Shown: positions 37,242-49,010, counted from the first letter of the stretch. The stretch: 64,000 nt of DNA from Lithospermum erythrorhizon (GCA_019722365.1 JADFUC010001730.1:1-64000), one strand, 5' to 3'. The notes: a model not told the origin generated them from the letters alone. Numbers and translations are program-made.

Positions 37242-37450
37242 GCGGACGTCCGCTTAATTAAACCGGACGTCCGGTACATAGTTTTAAAGTTGGATTCACC
37301 TCGTCTTATTAGCGGACGTCCGCTTAGTGTAACCAGACGTCCGCTTCGTGTAACCAGACGTCCGGTAATTAGCCTTTATTTAAACATTGACCATTAGAGT
37401 AATATAGTTGTTATTAGCGGACGTCCGCTTGGATTAACCGGACGTCCGGT
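37242..37450. promoter_or_regulatory. seven GACGTC palindromes in 21-bp register
   Basis: GCGGACGTCCGC (37242, 37312, 37417) and ACCGGACGTCCGGT (37262, 37437) are perfect palindromes; AGACGTCCGC (37335) and ACCAGACGTCCGGT (37353) are near copies. GACGTC centres lie at 37247.5, 37268.5, 37317.5, 37338.5, 37359.5, 37422.5 and 37443.5. Within the clusters of 2, 3 and 2 the spacing is exactly 21 bp, two turns of B-DNA. GACGTC has the ACGT core recognised by plant bZIP dimers. The array ends 29 bp before a TATA box, so a bound enhancer or transposase-binding array is inferred. Confidence 0.8.
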
Positions 37451-37478
37451 TCACAAAAACTAGCCGTTTTTTTCCTCC

Positions 37479-37486
37479 TATAAATA
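37479..37486 (+). promoter_or_regulatory. TATA box downstream of the palindrome array
   Basis: CTATAAATAAAGA is a canonical plant TATA context, followed by a pyrimidine-rich stretch at about 37500-37560 that resembles a leader. No coding frame follows before the MITE at 37780. Confidence 0.6.
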
Positions 37487-37730
37487 AAGAACCACTACTT
37501 TCTTTCATTCCTCACATCAAATATCATCATTGGTTCATTTCTTTGGGTAATATATATCATCCTTGGTTCTTACTACTTCAATTATAAAAGTTCTATATGT
37601 TCAAATTGATGTGATTCCATCTTGAAGAACAAATTATTTGATCAAGAATTTCAAAAGAATTAGCATCATCATCTTCCCTCGTTTAAATTGCATTGAATAT
37701 TGATACAATCATTTCATCATATTAATTTTA

Positions 37731-38135
37731 TTATATTACTTATGTACTTGATAAAGTCTTGTTAGTATTACAAGTTATTTACTCCATCCGTCGTAATTTA
37801 CTTGATCATGTAGCAAAATGTTCCCTTTCTTTTTTACTTGATCATATAAAAATTCAATGCAACTTTATTTTGATCTTTCCACTTTTATCCCTTAATAAAA
37901 TACTTTTTATTTTCATGATTAATTAAACTATTTTTTTGATAAAGTACCTTTTTAGGGTATATTAGTAATATTAATCAAGCTCTTAATGAAGTACTTTTTA
38001 CTTCCATGATTAAGTAAATTGGGACAGAGAGAGTATTTTTCTCTCTATTAAGTTAAAGTATATTACTTATTTACTTGATAAAATCTTGTTAGTATTGCAA
38101 GTTATTTATTATTCTCTCTATTAAGTTAAAGTTGA
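37731..38135 (+). repeat. duplicated segment around the MITE
   Basis: 37731-37779 (TATATTACTTATGTACTTGA onward) recurs at 38059-38107 with few changes, and TTCTCTCTATTAAGTTAAAG occurs at 38038 and again at about 38115. The MITE lies at the junction of the duplicated units. Confidence 0.7.
37780..38035. mobile_element. Stowaway-like MITE with intact termini
   Basis: Left end TACTCCATCCGTCGTAATTT and right end AAATTGGGACAGAGAGAGTA; both continue inward with ACTTGATCATG/CATGATTAAGT as inverted repeats. Length 256 bp. It is flanked by a local duplication (see next entry). Confidence 0.8.
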
Positions 38136-38859
38136 TACAATCTTCATCTTCTCGTTCTATGAGTGACCATGAGATGTTGTTGGATATATATAAAGGTATG
38201 AATGTAATGTCTAATTAAATTTTATATGAATGTCAAAATGTGTAGGTTGGGAGAATATCCAACTTGGACTGTAGAAAATTGAAAATCATCTGGATTCCAT
38301 TGATCTTCATGTAACTAAACTTCATAACGTACTATATAATGTATATCCAGGGCATCCACGTCAACCCGATTGATGATCTGGTCCGGTTTCGGTAGTGGGC
38401 CGGATCACAAATCCTCCAAGTCGAGCTTTGATACGCCTTGCTCCAAATGAATGCTCCTGCAAAACAAGGACCGGTTGCCCTGCCGAAAACACTCCGACGA
38501 TCAAGTCAATAACGGATCGAAAGAGTTTAGTTTCAGAAAGAAAGAGTATTTGGGTATCAAAGTGAACTTACTTGATTTGATCTCAAGGTTTACCTTTTAT
38601 AGTTGCTTGAACGGTTACTTTGGTCGAGCCTTGATGGCTCATTCAATACCGATTAATGATTAGGCGGCTCATTAAGGGGTCGTGTAATGATAGCCTTAAT
38701 TACCCCCTTAATGGAGCCGAATCAAGCCGTTGACACTAACGGTCTTCTTCTTCTTCCTACGAGCTGGATAGTCAAGCCCTCTTAGATGGGTCTTCTCATT
38801 CTGGCCCACTCACGAGACCAGATCCATTTATTTGGTTCTTCGTCCATGATCCTTCTTCG

Positions 38860-41042
38860 ATGAGCCCAATCGGGTTGGACCCATCTCTGGACCAGCCCAA
38901 TTATTTATGGAATTATCATTTGCCCCCAGACCCGCCCATTTTCTATGGGTCGGATCTTGAATATGGGTGGGTCTCTTCAGCTCTTCACACCAAACGACGC
39001 CTTATCATTTTCCCGCTTATCTGCCTTCCACTATCACAGACGGTTGAGTTCCCCAATTTTCTTCTCTCTATTTTCCCCCAAATCAATTACGAAGAAACCC
39101 TCCTCCTTTCTTCTCCATCCCTGGTTCATAAAAAGTATCCCAGTTTCCACCTTTTGTTAATCAACCTCTCAAATTTTCCCCACATTATGTTCGACTCTAC
39201 CAACTTTTGCCTTGAAGGCCAAGGATACAATAACGAGGCCCGATCATCTCCTTCCCCTCAGATCTCCTCCTCTCTAGAGTCTCTAGCAGGAAGCGGGTCC
39301 TCAAGGCCTCTTCAGGCCACCCCCTTGGCGTCTAGGGCCCCTTCATCCTCACGCCGTCCTCCCCAAGCCAAGACGGTGAGAGCCGACCTTAACCGATGTG
39401 GTAGAACTTTCCGAGAAGGACCTAGTTGATTTGAGGTCCCGTTATGATATCCCAACCTCAGTGCTTCTTCAAAGCCCAAGGCCGACTGACCGGGCCAACA
39501 CTCCTCCTCCTGGGCTGAGAACCTTCTTCGTCGTGGCCCCCGTGCACCTATTTATAGGGGCAGGTGTTAGTCCTGCTCAGGTTACCCCCAACATGTGGAT
39601 TTCCATTATTAGGTTTTACTCTACTTGTCTTCTGGCCTGTGTGACCCCTGAGGTGAGTTTTTCTTTTGCCGTTTTTCTTCGATATTCTTCCTCCTCTAGT
39701 CCATAAGCTTCTGAATTTTTCTTATAACAGGCCTCCCGCTCCCGAGCCGGTCGTGGTGGGCAGTTCTTCGGAGGAAGATGAAGCACTGAGTCCTCTTTTG
39801 AGAAGGTACCTCCCTTTTCCTGGACTCACTTCCTTTGTTGAACCGCTTGTTGCTTCTATTCTCACCTGGGCCGCTCGCCATAGGCCTCGTCCCCTACTGG
39901 TGAAACATCTGCGCCAAACTGCCAGGATGCTACTCTGGAGTGTTCAGGCAAGGGGACTAGTACGCCTCCGAGCCCATAGGGACATATTTCCTCCTCGGCC
40001 TGTCTCCTGGGTCAGAGCCAAAATCCTCTGCCCTCGACACCTCAAGTCCCGGATGCCGCTCTGGTGGATGCGGGTGAGCAACATTCAGCCACCGTTGTTC
40101 TGGGACCGGAGGATCAGGGTGGTGCTGGTTTGGCAGTTCCCCAAACTCCTTCTTCGGTCCTCTTCTCAGCTCCGGAGTCCCAGCCTATGAAGCAGGCTAT
40201 GTCCCCACCCGGGGGTTCTCTTCCTCCCCGAAAGAGGATGGGGTCTCCTCTTGCAAGTCCTCGGGCCTCACAGTCTTTGAGGAGGTCAGAGAGGACACCT
40301 CCCTCCTCGTCTTCTGCTACACGCAACCATGCGGAGCTGATTCTTCCCTCTCCACTCAAGGAGATAAGGTACATTCTTCTCCGTTTCCTCCTTTGTCCCC
40401 CTTTTTATACTCCTTTTGATCCCTCTAGGTTGCCTGTAGTTTTTTGGCATTCATGCAGTGGCACTTCAGTCCTACAAGAATCTCCTATCGTCCTATAAAG
40501 CCGCTACTGGGTCTTCTTCCCGGGCCGGTCAGCTAGAAAGGGAACTGGAGGCCCTCAAGAAGGAGAAGGCTCGTAAGGAGGGTGTCCTGCAATGCCGTCT
40601 TAGGAACCTAGCAGGCGAGCACTCCACTCTTAAAGAGAAGTATGCTGCCGGTGCTTGCCGTATTGAGGCTATAAGAGCTGAGCTGGAAGGCATGCGAGCT
40701 GAGAGGGACTCTGCACTGAAGGAGAGGGACCACCTCCGGGCTGGAAGGGACGAAATGCTACAGACCCACGATCGCTTGCTGGACCAACTGACGGAAAACC
40801 AGCGCCAGGCGCAAATCATGAAGTCTACCCTGCAAGGTACACGAACCCTTGAGGGGCTAGGCAAACTAGTCCGAAGTTTTGATATGGGGCGTGACCTGCT
40901 TTTTCAAGATTTTTTCCAAACTCTGAAGAAGACCATCTAGGCGGTGCAACCCAGACTAGAGGAAGTGGAGTTGGAGGTTCCTACCACCTTTTGGGACTCG
41001 GTGAGGGATGATGTCTCCTCTCCCGATCCCTCTAACCCGTAG
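38860..41042 (+). pseudogene. gag-like gene of the putative gypsy-type transposon (Transposase_28) family
   Basis: 39398-39652 reads VELSEKDLVDLRSRYDIPTS and later VSPAQVTPNMWISIIRFYST. This is the conserved start of the plant 'putative gypsy type transposon' family: LSE.DL..L...Y.IP, then an APNAW-like motif. A Ser/Pro-rich linker follows (RKRMGSPLASPR, SLRRSERTP near 40240-40300). The last segment (40459-41042) is a coiled coil rich in K, E, R and L, reading ERELEALKKEKARK. Likely introns are 39653-39730 (GAG|GTGAGT to ATAACAG) and 40369-40458 (AAG|GTACAT to ATGCAG). Damage: frameshifts near 39390 and 39890, in-frame TAGs at about 39981 and at 40938-40940, and intron phases that no longer match. 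Reading past the 40938 TAG gives 33 more codons (VQPRLEEVELEVPTTFWDSV), so the original end was 41042. A structural Gag-like role is inferred from the family. Confidence 0.7.
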
Positions 41043-42212
41043 TCTTATCTCGTACAATGAACTTGTGGTGTTCTGAATACTACCACTTTTGTCCTTTTGT
41101 ACTTATGCTTCATCCATGCACTTGTAGGCTTCCTTTAGTTCTATGCTTCATCCATGAACTTGTACTTACACCTCCATGTTGGCCGGGGCTCACCTCCAGA
41201 CCCTTGGGTCAGGGGAGGATTTCAGCCGCTTATGGCTAAGGGTCCCACCTTAAAGAGTTTTGTATCTCCGTTTATTCCGTGCCCCGGATCCTCCCTCTTG
41301 CTCTCAAGGAGTGGGATGTGGACCTTTTATGATGGGGTGGATTGTACATTGGACATCTCCCTTTACCCAGAACCTCCTCTTTCTCCAATGCAAGGGGATT
41401 GGGTTCTCTGATCAGTCGGGCAGTAGGATGTACTCAAACATTTAGATAGATTTACTTCAATTTGCCTATCCGTCGGCTTGCACTGGGTAGCCGGGGGCAA
41501 TTGACACTCTAACCACATAGAACCTTCCTTGAACGTTCAATAATTATATCCGAGCCAAGATTTTGTATTCATAATAACGATGAATTTATTCATAATAGTA
41601 ATGAAAATACAAAATGAGCTTACATGTTTAAAACTTGCCCTCTTCCCCGCCTATCACGTGTTGGGTATGGATGGTCCTGCCCCCGAAGCATTTGCTCAAG
41701 GAAGATCCGTGGGCAAGTGCTTCACGTTTAGCCTCCTTAGCTATGATCCTCACCACGCAGCTGACGTCGTACCCCCAACGGCTGCACCATCTCCTTTCCT
41801 AAGGAGGTCCTCCATGCCGATCCTGGCTTGGCTAATTACACCCGCTTAACAACTTCTACCGCACTTCTTTCCCCTAGTTGGGGGACATGCTAGCCTCGTT
41901 CAGCGTCTGCAGGGAGTGTATATACTCGTGGTCATTTCAATTTTCCTTGGCATCTCTATTCCTATAGAAGAGAACAACCGCCGCATAGCCCTTCCGGTTG
42001 CCCTCTGGTAGGTCTTCTCCCCATTTCCCTTGACCACGAATACTTGGTGGTGTCGTCGGGATGAGTCCAAAATATTTATGTTGAATAGAGGGTAGAAATC
42101 CTTCGGTCGGGCCCCATTATTACTGAAGAAGTCCTCCCACACCCGCCAAGCCCTGTCTGGTTTCTAGATCAACGCCGTATTGACCAGCAAGGTGGGGAAT
42201 TAGAGCTCCCTC
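41043..42212. other. downstream part of the gag-like element, unassigned
   Basis: GC-richer than its surroundings. CTATGCTTCATCCATGAACTTG repeats a phrase about 45 bp upstream (near 41105 and 41141). An 80-codon minus-strand ORF (42142-41900, WEDFFSNN...) and its upstream continuation might be an inverted gag-like fragment, which I cannot confirm. Confidence 0.4.
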
Positions 42213-43225
42213 TGTTGGAAATCAATAGTTATTGGTTTCATATATTATGCCCATTGCAACAATTATTGTAACAATTCATTTACTAGTTTAGTGATTGTGA
42301 TTACATAAATGGAACATTCAACCATAGTAATTGTAATTACTAGTTGGGTTCTCACGATAATACCAGGGGTTATGCCAGATTTCTAGATCTCATGCATAAT
42401 CGTTATAATAATATTAATGGTCTATTATATTATTATACGACTATTATTATCTGAGCCTAGAAGGTCACATGCATACAGTGAAGTTGAGTTACATTTCATG
42501 TATGAAATAAAACTGCACTTGCTAAATTAAAAAGTTGGTTGTAATCAGGGAGATTCCTAATTGGGATAATTACATTACACAGGTAATGTACATAAATTGG
42601 AAGAGCTTGAATTAATTGACTTGCTAGATCAATTAATAATTGAACTTGATAAGATTAATTAATGAGTTAGTTGAGTTTATTTGTTTGACTTGTTAAGCTC
42701 AATCAATTATTAATGAGTTATTTGTTTTAATTGGCTTGATAAGACTAATTAAAGAAATGAGGTTTTGCTTAATGAGCTTGACTCGTTAGTTAACTATTTA
42801 GGTTTTATGTGAACTTTATATATTTGAGGTTTTACATGGATAACCTAATGCAACAAAAACTCACAAAACCGAGAATTTTCGGCCTCCTCCTCCTCCATGG
42901 AGGAGCCGATTTATTATATGAGACAAATCAAGGTTTTGATTTGTTCTCTTCATCCAATTGTTATCCAGTTCTAGCAAACTCAAGTATGGGATTCAACTCC
43001 TCCTGGTGTTGACTAACTAGAGTCACTACAATTGAAGTGTTAGCATATTGGAATTCAAAGAAGGCTTCGTGAAAGAATTGTTGCTGATTAATTCCGCTGC
43101 ACTGTAAGTATTTTGATTTCATATATATGAATATATATTTTGTAGTTCTGATTTTATGCAATTTAAATGATCCTTATATGCTTTTGTTTAAGATTTAAAC
43201 AAGTTATGCATAGAAAATTCCTTCA
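42213..43225 (+). repeat. copia-type LTR with TATA box
   Basis: Starts TGTTGGAAATCAATAG and ends CCTTCA immediately before a primer-binding site, giving TG...CA ends over 1,013 bp. TTTATATATTTGAGG at about 42815 is a fitting TATA box, with an mRNA leader behind it. No second copy is recognisable in the window, so this is one LTR of a broken element. Confidence 0.68.
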
Positions 43226-43226
43226 G

Positions 43227-43240
43227 TGGCATCAAGAGCA
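43227..43240 (+). other. primer-binding site of the element at 42213
   Basis: TGGCATCAAGAGC matches TGGTATCAGAGC, the initiator-methionine tRNA primer site, with one substitution and one extra base. It is two bases from the LTR end. Confidence 0.7.
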
Positions 43241-46200
43241 TGTTTAAGTTTGCATAATTTCGTCTACATTAATATGATTCATGTTTAATAATAATTTTAT
43301 GTTAATTTTCATGTTTATATATTTATGTCATGAATATATGTTATGAAAATTAATCCATGGGTTTAATATATATGTTGTACATTTTTCAAGTTCATCATAA
43401 CTGAATGGTTTGATGTTTTGACATTAGATTTATGTTTCATGAATTGAAAGGATTTTTAAAACTAGTTTTGATTGTAGATCTGAAAGTTTTAATTTGTTTA
43501 GGCATAAACTTTATTAAATTATTCACAAATTTTTCTATACTATTTATGATTTAATAACAGTATCCACAAAATTTCATAATTTTCTGAATAGTTTAAGTAT
43601 CCCAAAACAATATCTTTTTTCCGGAGTAGAAATTGAATAAATAGATATTTGGAAACGTTTTTTACAAAATTCGATAGAAGTGCGTTCAATAAAAAATTGT
43701 GAAGGCGTTTCTTCAAATTTCAAATTATTTGAATATGTTTAAAGCCTTCAAACCGATTTTACAAAAAGTTGAATTAAAACTTGAAATTAATCATCATCAT
43801 CGGTAGCCGCCTTGCAGCGGCGGCAAATCACCGAGGCGTGTCACGGTGGCCAAATGGGTCCGTCTGGGCGCTATTGGGCAGCGTCTTTGAACGTCCTTGC
43901 CACCGTGGCATGTGCGTCTCTGCCCGGAGGCCGGAGGCCGTCCGTTCATAAATCTTCTTTTGGGCGGCTCGGCTTTGTTAAAATCCTAATCCGTTTAAAA
44001 CCCTAATTTTAGAGTTTTAAATTATGGTAATTCTTTTAATTTCGGTTTTAATGGATTATTACCATTTTATTTTATTAGGATAATTGTAATTATCATTTTG
44101 GTAATAATATATTTTAATTCAATTATCCGCTGATAATTATCCTTATATATATATATATATATATATTTGGAATAATTACTTGCAGTATTTATCTGATTAT
44201 ATATATATATATATATATTAATTATTGTAATAGTATAGTATAGATATAAAATATATGAGTTAATTAGTTTTAATCATATATTTTGCGTGTATAAATTGTT
44301 AATGCATGATTATATTTCTTTTTCTTTTAATGTATATTTATTAAATCCATGCTATGTGATTTAATTTCTTGCATATATATATTGTAATGGGAATGGAAAG
44401 TAGACCTAATTTTGTATTTGTTCATCTGGTATCTTGAACGTTTATTCGTTCTAAGCGACCACACAGTCGTGTTATTTATTTATTTTATTTTATCCTTGAA
44501 GCATGCGTCTTTGTCTTAGTTGAGTTAGTAAATAAAATGTCTTGCTTATGGAGGCATTAAAGATGACACTTCATTATGACGACATTTTGGCGAACTTAGG
44601 AGTTTCAAAAGTTCAAGAATCTGAAATTGCGTTTTGTAAAATCTTGAAATAGGGTCTCATGTTAGTGTTACACTTTGTAAAGTGTTTATAATAGGTTATT
44701 TATTTTTAAGATGCGTATCATATATCTCCTGAATGTGTATTATTTATTTTATTTTCATGATGTGCATATTACTTGAATATGTCTTTGTATAACATGTTAA
44801 ATAATATCAAATGATATTAATCTCATCACACTAAAATTTAAGCATAGTGTCAGCCAAATTTTAAAGTTATCACAGCTTTATCGCGATTCTAGGACACTAC
44901 TTTGTGATGGCGGGTGTGCTAGTTTAAGTAGAAGGTATGAGAATGGATGCGTGTTGAGTGATTTTTGACAAGCGTTGTGGCCTTTAAGATGGTCGTTCCA
45001 AAATAATTGGTTTAATAGGTTGCTTAATTGGTGATTTCTACTAACGTTATTGGGCTCGATGATACACTATGGGATGTGCCGTATTAGAAGTGTTAGTGAC
45101 CAGGTAGTAATGCGTGGTACCTGATTGATTAGTTAATCTACCGTTGTCTTTGAGATTCAAAATGTATCACGGTGTTGCGTTTGGATTCAACATGACGGAT
45201 CTTTATCATTGAGCATTTGTGAGATTTGAAATATGTTATAATATTTATAATTTATTTGTAAAATGTTAGAATTTTTTGAAGCTACGCCATCTATGATTGC
45301 ATATTTCCTTTTATGATTGTACAAATTTGCCTATTTTATTCGTTAATTGGACAAATTAAAATATAACTTTATTATGTGAAATAAAACAAGTTAAGGAGAA
45401 ATCCATAAACTTGTGGTAATATAGTGTTATACATGCTAAATGCATTTTCTTCATTAAGCCATTGAAAATGGTTATGTGCTAATAAAGACAAATGCTTGAA
45501 TACCGCCAATCATATAAGAATAGTACTTAATAAATGTGACACGTTACATGAACCTAGGATCAAGTGAACAATGTCTCGTGATGTGATTTGAGAGGTAATT
45601 AATTTTGATCTCAATCGAAGGTGATGATGCTATGAAGACTAAATTGTCTTTTAGCCACCATACAAGTTTTTAAAAATTGGTTTTATAATTATATAAGATC
45701 GCTATTGAATGATCTTGAATGTTGTGTATCTGCATTTCAAGACATGTCATTGTATTCATCAACAGGATGAAATTTGTTCATGAATTATGATGAAACATAA
45801 GTTTGTGGTTTGTATAGTCGAGATAAACAATATTGTTATGCATAGTTAAATTTTACGAGCACAGCAAAGTTAAGTGTACAAAGAACTATGATTTGAAGTT
45901 AATGACTACTTCATTATTTCAAATGTTAAGAACATAAAAGATATTAAAGTAACTTGCCAAGAAATAGGAAGAAAGGTTTATAAACCGCCATATCTCAAAT
46001 GATTTGACATGAAATCATAATGTCATGGTGTAAGCTAAACCTTGGCTTGAGGGCAGGAGTAGAGAAAAGATAATTGAGCTCTTGTGTAATGTTAGGTGAC
46101 TACATTATAAGATCACACAATTTAAATCCCCCATGAATGGTTGAAATTTCATTGTTTTCTTTTTTGACTATGAGTAGAAGTGGATGTCATATTTAATATG

Positions 46201-46400
46201 GACATCTGCATATTTCCATCTATAAAGTGATTCTGCTTAGATGAATGTCATTCTATTCTTCTTAAAATACATGATATTTTGAGTAACAAACAATTGAGTA
46301 ATACATGAAAAAATGACTTCAACAAAACTTGAGTCTTGCAAAGATAAGCGAGTAAACTCCCTCTCTTTTTAGACTTGAGTGGGAGATGCGTTAATCTTGG
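43241..46400 (+). mobile_element. internal remnant of the LTR element, noncoding
   Basis: Follows the primer site. It includes a GC-rich island at 43800-43950 and two TA microsatellites (44148-44166, 44199-44218). No gag or pol block is readable. TTGAGTGGGAGATG at 46375-46388 looks like a copia polypurine tract, but what follows does not resemble the 5' LTR. A large noncoding derivative or a heavily decayed copia is likely. Confidence 0.45.
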
Positions 46401-46924
46401 TCTAGTTTGTATGTTAACACTCTGAGTGTCGAGGATATTAGTCATTTGAATGATCACATGTTCCGAATTGATAAGAGTATGGGGATGACCGTATAATACT
46501 ATCAAGTTACGAATTAAGTATCATCGACATAAATAATATATTATCGAGCAATGAGGCAATCATTACGATCTTAAATGTGCTTGATACCTGATTCTCCTTG
46601 TGACATAATAAAAGGGAATCAATTTTCATTGATTTCCCAACCTCCCAAACTGCTGAATTCCTTTAACACGCGATCTGCAGTGGGTAAATTTAACCATAGA
46701 AGTGTGTCATAAACACCTGACTTTCTTTACTTGGTATGAAATGAATAATATTTATGGGCGTCAGGAGCCATTTAGTTCATTGAGACAAACTTCCAAATCT
46801 TTGTAAATTTTCAGTGGCAAAATCAAAATATTTGTAAATGTCTCAGAATTAGAATTAATTAATTGAATAGAATTAAACTAAAATAGTTAAATAAATTTTA
46901 TCTATTATGTAGCAAATAGAATTA

Positions 46925-47580
46925 GTCATATTTTAGATTCCGGTTGATGGGTTTTCAATTTTTTTGTGACCGATTCTATCGATTTTTAAATACCACAAAC
47001 CATTTGGATAAATTAATTCGGTTTAGTCGGTTCGGTTGATGTGTTTTCTTGCTTGAAGTGAGTTAAGTTTCGATTAGGTTTTGGATTTATAATAACATAA
47101 TATAAAAGTTCATGATTTCCAATTAAAATAAAATACATAAATTTCCAACCCACATTACTAAATCGTATTATAACCTTAGGCGGTATTAAGTAGATTACAT
47201 ACTACTTGAAAACTAACGAGTGAACAAAACACATGCGGATAGATATAGGCTGCTCAAGCGATTACGAACACGTATAATAGTGGTTACTAACATATGCTTC
47301 CAAACGACCTTAATGTCATATTAATTTAAAATAGGAATGCTAGTGATTTCAAAAGCTGAAAATAAGACAAACTAAAAATAATCACAATAAATACTTTTAA
47401 ACAAAAGATATATACTCGGTTCGGTTGGGTAGGTTTCGGTTCGGTTTATGCTAAAACGAAACCGATTAATTTTAATCGGTTGATTTTTTACATTTTGGTT
47501 CAGTCTCATTTTTAACCAAATAAATTAAAAATTCATTTCGATTAGGTCGGTTTTTAAGTGCAGTGAACTATAGTTGTAAT
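46925..47580. repeat. CGGTTCGGTT-rich element
   Basis: Both ends carry clusters of TCGGTTCGGTT and AACCGATTAA motifs (46935-47070 and 47415-47555), including the near-palindrome AACCGATTAATTTTAATCGG at 47460. This resembles the subterminal regions of non-autonomous DNA transposons. No transposase and no exact termini. Confidence 0.45.
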
Positions 47581-47589
47581 AAATTATCT

Positions 47590-48345
47590 ATAAAATGTAA
47601 TATTCTTTTGAATAATGTTATTATTCTTCATTATAAATTATCATATTGAACATATTTTCATATCTTTTTAAAATTTGTAAATTTGTGCCGGACGAGTAAA
47701 TATCAAGCAAGCAGACGGATATTTCAAACAAGCACCACCTTAGGTTAAATCGCATTTCGTGCTATCGAAGGCGATTACATCAGTCAGTACTCGTGAGTGG
47801 GTAACGGGTTACCCGGCTCGATGACTTCACTAATGAGGTGCATAGAATAATTTAACGCGTTTTTTATTTTTGAATTTTAGGTATAAATGCATGTAATAGT
47901 ATCAACGATAATATATCTTTATTTCGATAAAGTGAGCTCACATATGAAGAATAACGAAAAATTAATGAAAGCATAGCCCTTGTCTTAAATGTTGCCGTTG
48001 AAGAAAATACGATATATACCTCCGTATAAGAGGCCAAGCCAACAACGTTTATATGCACACATAATATATTATGTTCCCTACATACAGTATATATCTATGA
48101 AGAGTGTCTAGTTTAATTTAAAATGATTAATTTTTTAAACTTAACCATCAAAATCGAAACTCGGCAATTCCCATATTGAGATGGAGGGAGCATGATTTAA
48201 GCATCATGATAAGCCAATTATAGTAGTAACCGTATAATAATAAGCAATAATAGTAAGTCCTAGCCTGGAGAGACAATGCCTTATTCTTCAAACATAACAT
48301 TCTTAGTAATATCCGATGTTAAGTGGCAAAGGACTTCATATTTTT
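47590..48345. other. AT-rich intergenic DNA
   Basis: Contains a MITE-like end GAGATGGAGGGAGCATG near 48178. Otherwise nothing recognised. Confidence 0.4.
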
Positions 48346-48348
48346 GCA

Positions 48349-48961
48349 TCACTTCCTGCAGAATATACAAGATAAAATTTGAAAGAAAAAGATCAATTAA
48401 ATTTTATATTAAGCGATCCCATCAGACAAATAATTTAAAGAAATTATATGAAAGATTGTTAATAAGAGCAATTAAACAACAAAATAGTTAGAAACACATC
48501 AAGCTTAATTAGTTACTCACTCATAAATTATGAGTCTTGGATCATATGTCATTATATATGACTCTAACGTTATATATGATTAAGATCATGACAATTGAAA
48601 AGTGACTTGTTTTTTATAAATTATTTTTATGAACAATACACTACTTATCATGATTTTAATTAACTTTATCAAAATGTCACACAAATGAAATCGACAAATA
48701 TAATCGAGAAGCGCATCATATATTCGATCTCACTTGGAATTATTGAAAAACAATTGCATCATATATATATAATATATATATAAGTTCAATCCGAACTCAC
48801 TTGTGATGATGGGTTGTTTCATGGTGAACAACCTTGGGTGTTGGAGTAGGTGTTTTGTGATGGGTGGCTGGGGTTGGGGTATGGTGAGCCGCCGCCGGAG
48901 TTGGGGTGTGGTGAGCCGCTGGCGATGGGGTTGGGGTGTGGTGCTTGTTGTGATGATCCAT
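48349..48961 (-). CDS. small His- and Thr-Pro-rich peptide
   Basis: The ATG at 48961 (reading MDHHNKHHTPTPSPAAHH) opens 54 codons to a TGA at 48799-48797. An in-frame TTG lies further upstream, but only this ATG is a normal plant start. The peptide has 15 histidines in 54 residues and imperfect repeats HHTPTPxxx (residues 7-35), then KTPTPTPK and a HHETTHHHK tail. It lacks a signal peptide, hydrophobic segment or cysteine. The tail also reads CAA|GTGAGT, a strong splice donor, and a good acceptor, ATTCTGCAG, ends at 48356. Splicing 48800-48356 out would give KK-stop (stop at 48351-48349) and place the rest of exon 2 in the 3' UTR. Metal binding is possible from the composition but is not shown. 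No family recognised. Confidence 0.55.
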
Positions 48962-48998
48962 GTTGATTTTTTTAAGGAAACTTGGTAGAGCTAACACC

Positions 48999-49010
48999 AA
49001 ATATATAGAC
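48999..49010 (-). promoter_or_regulatory. candidate TATA box of the His-rich peptide gene
   Basis: The minus strand reads GTCTATATATTTGG about 40-50 bases before the ATG, which would leave a very short leader (about 15 bases). Confidence 0.4.

Noticed and set aside
40114..40864. Minus-strand ORFs of 86 and 111 codons
   Set aside because: Antisense shadows of the gag-like linker and coiled-coil exons, whose GC-rich codons leave the reverse frame open.
46375..46388. Polypurine tract GAGTGGGAGATG as the 3' end of the LTR element at 42213
   Set aside because: The sequence that follows does not match the 5' LTR, so I list it only as a possible landmark and do not define a 3' LTR.
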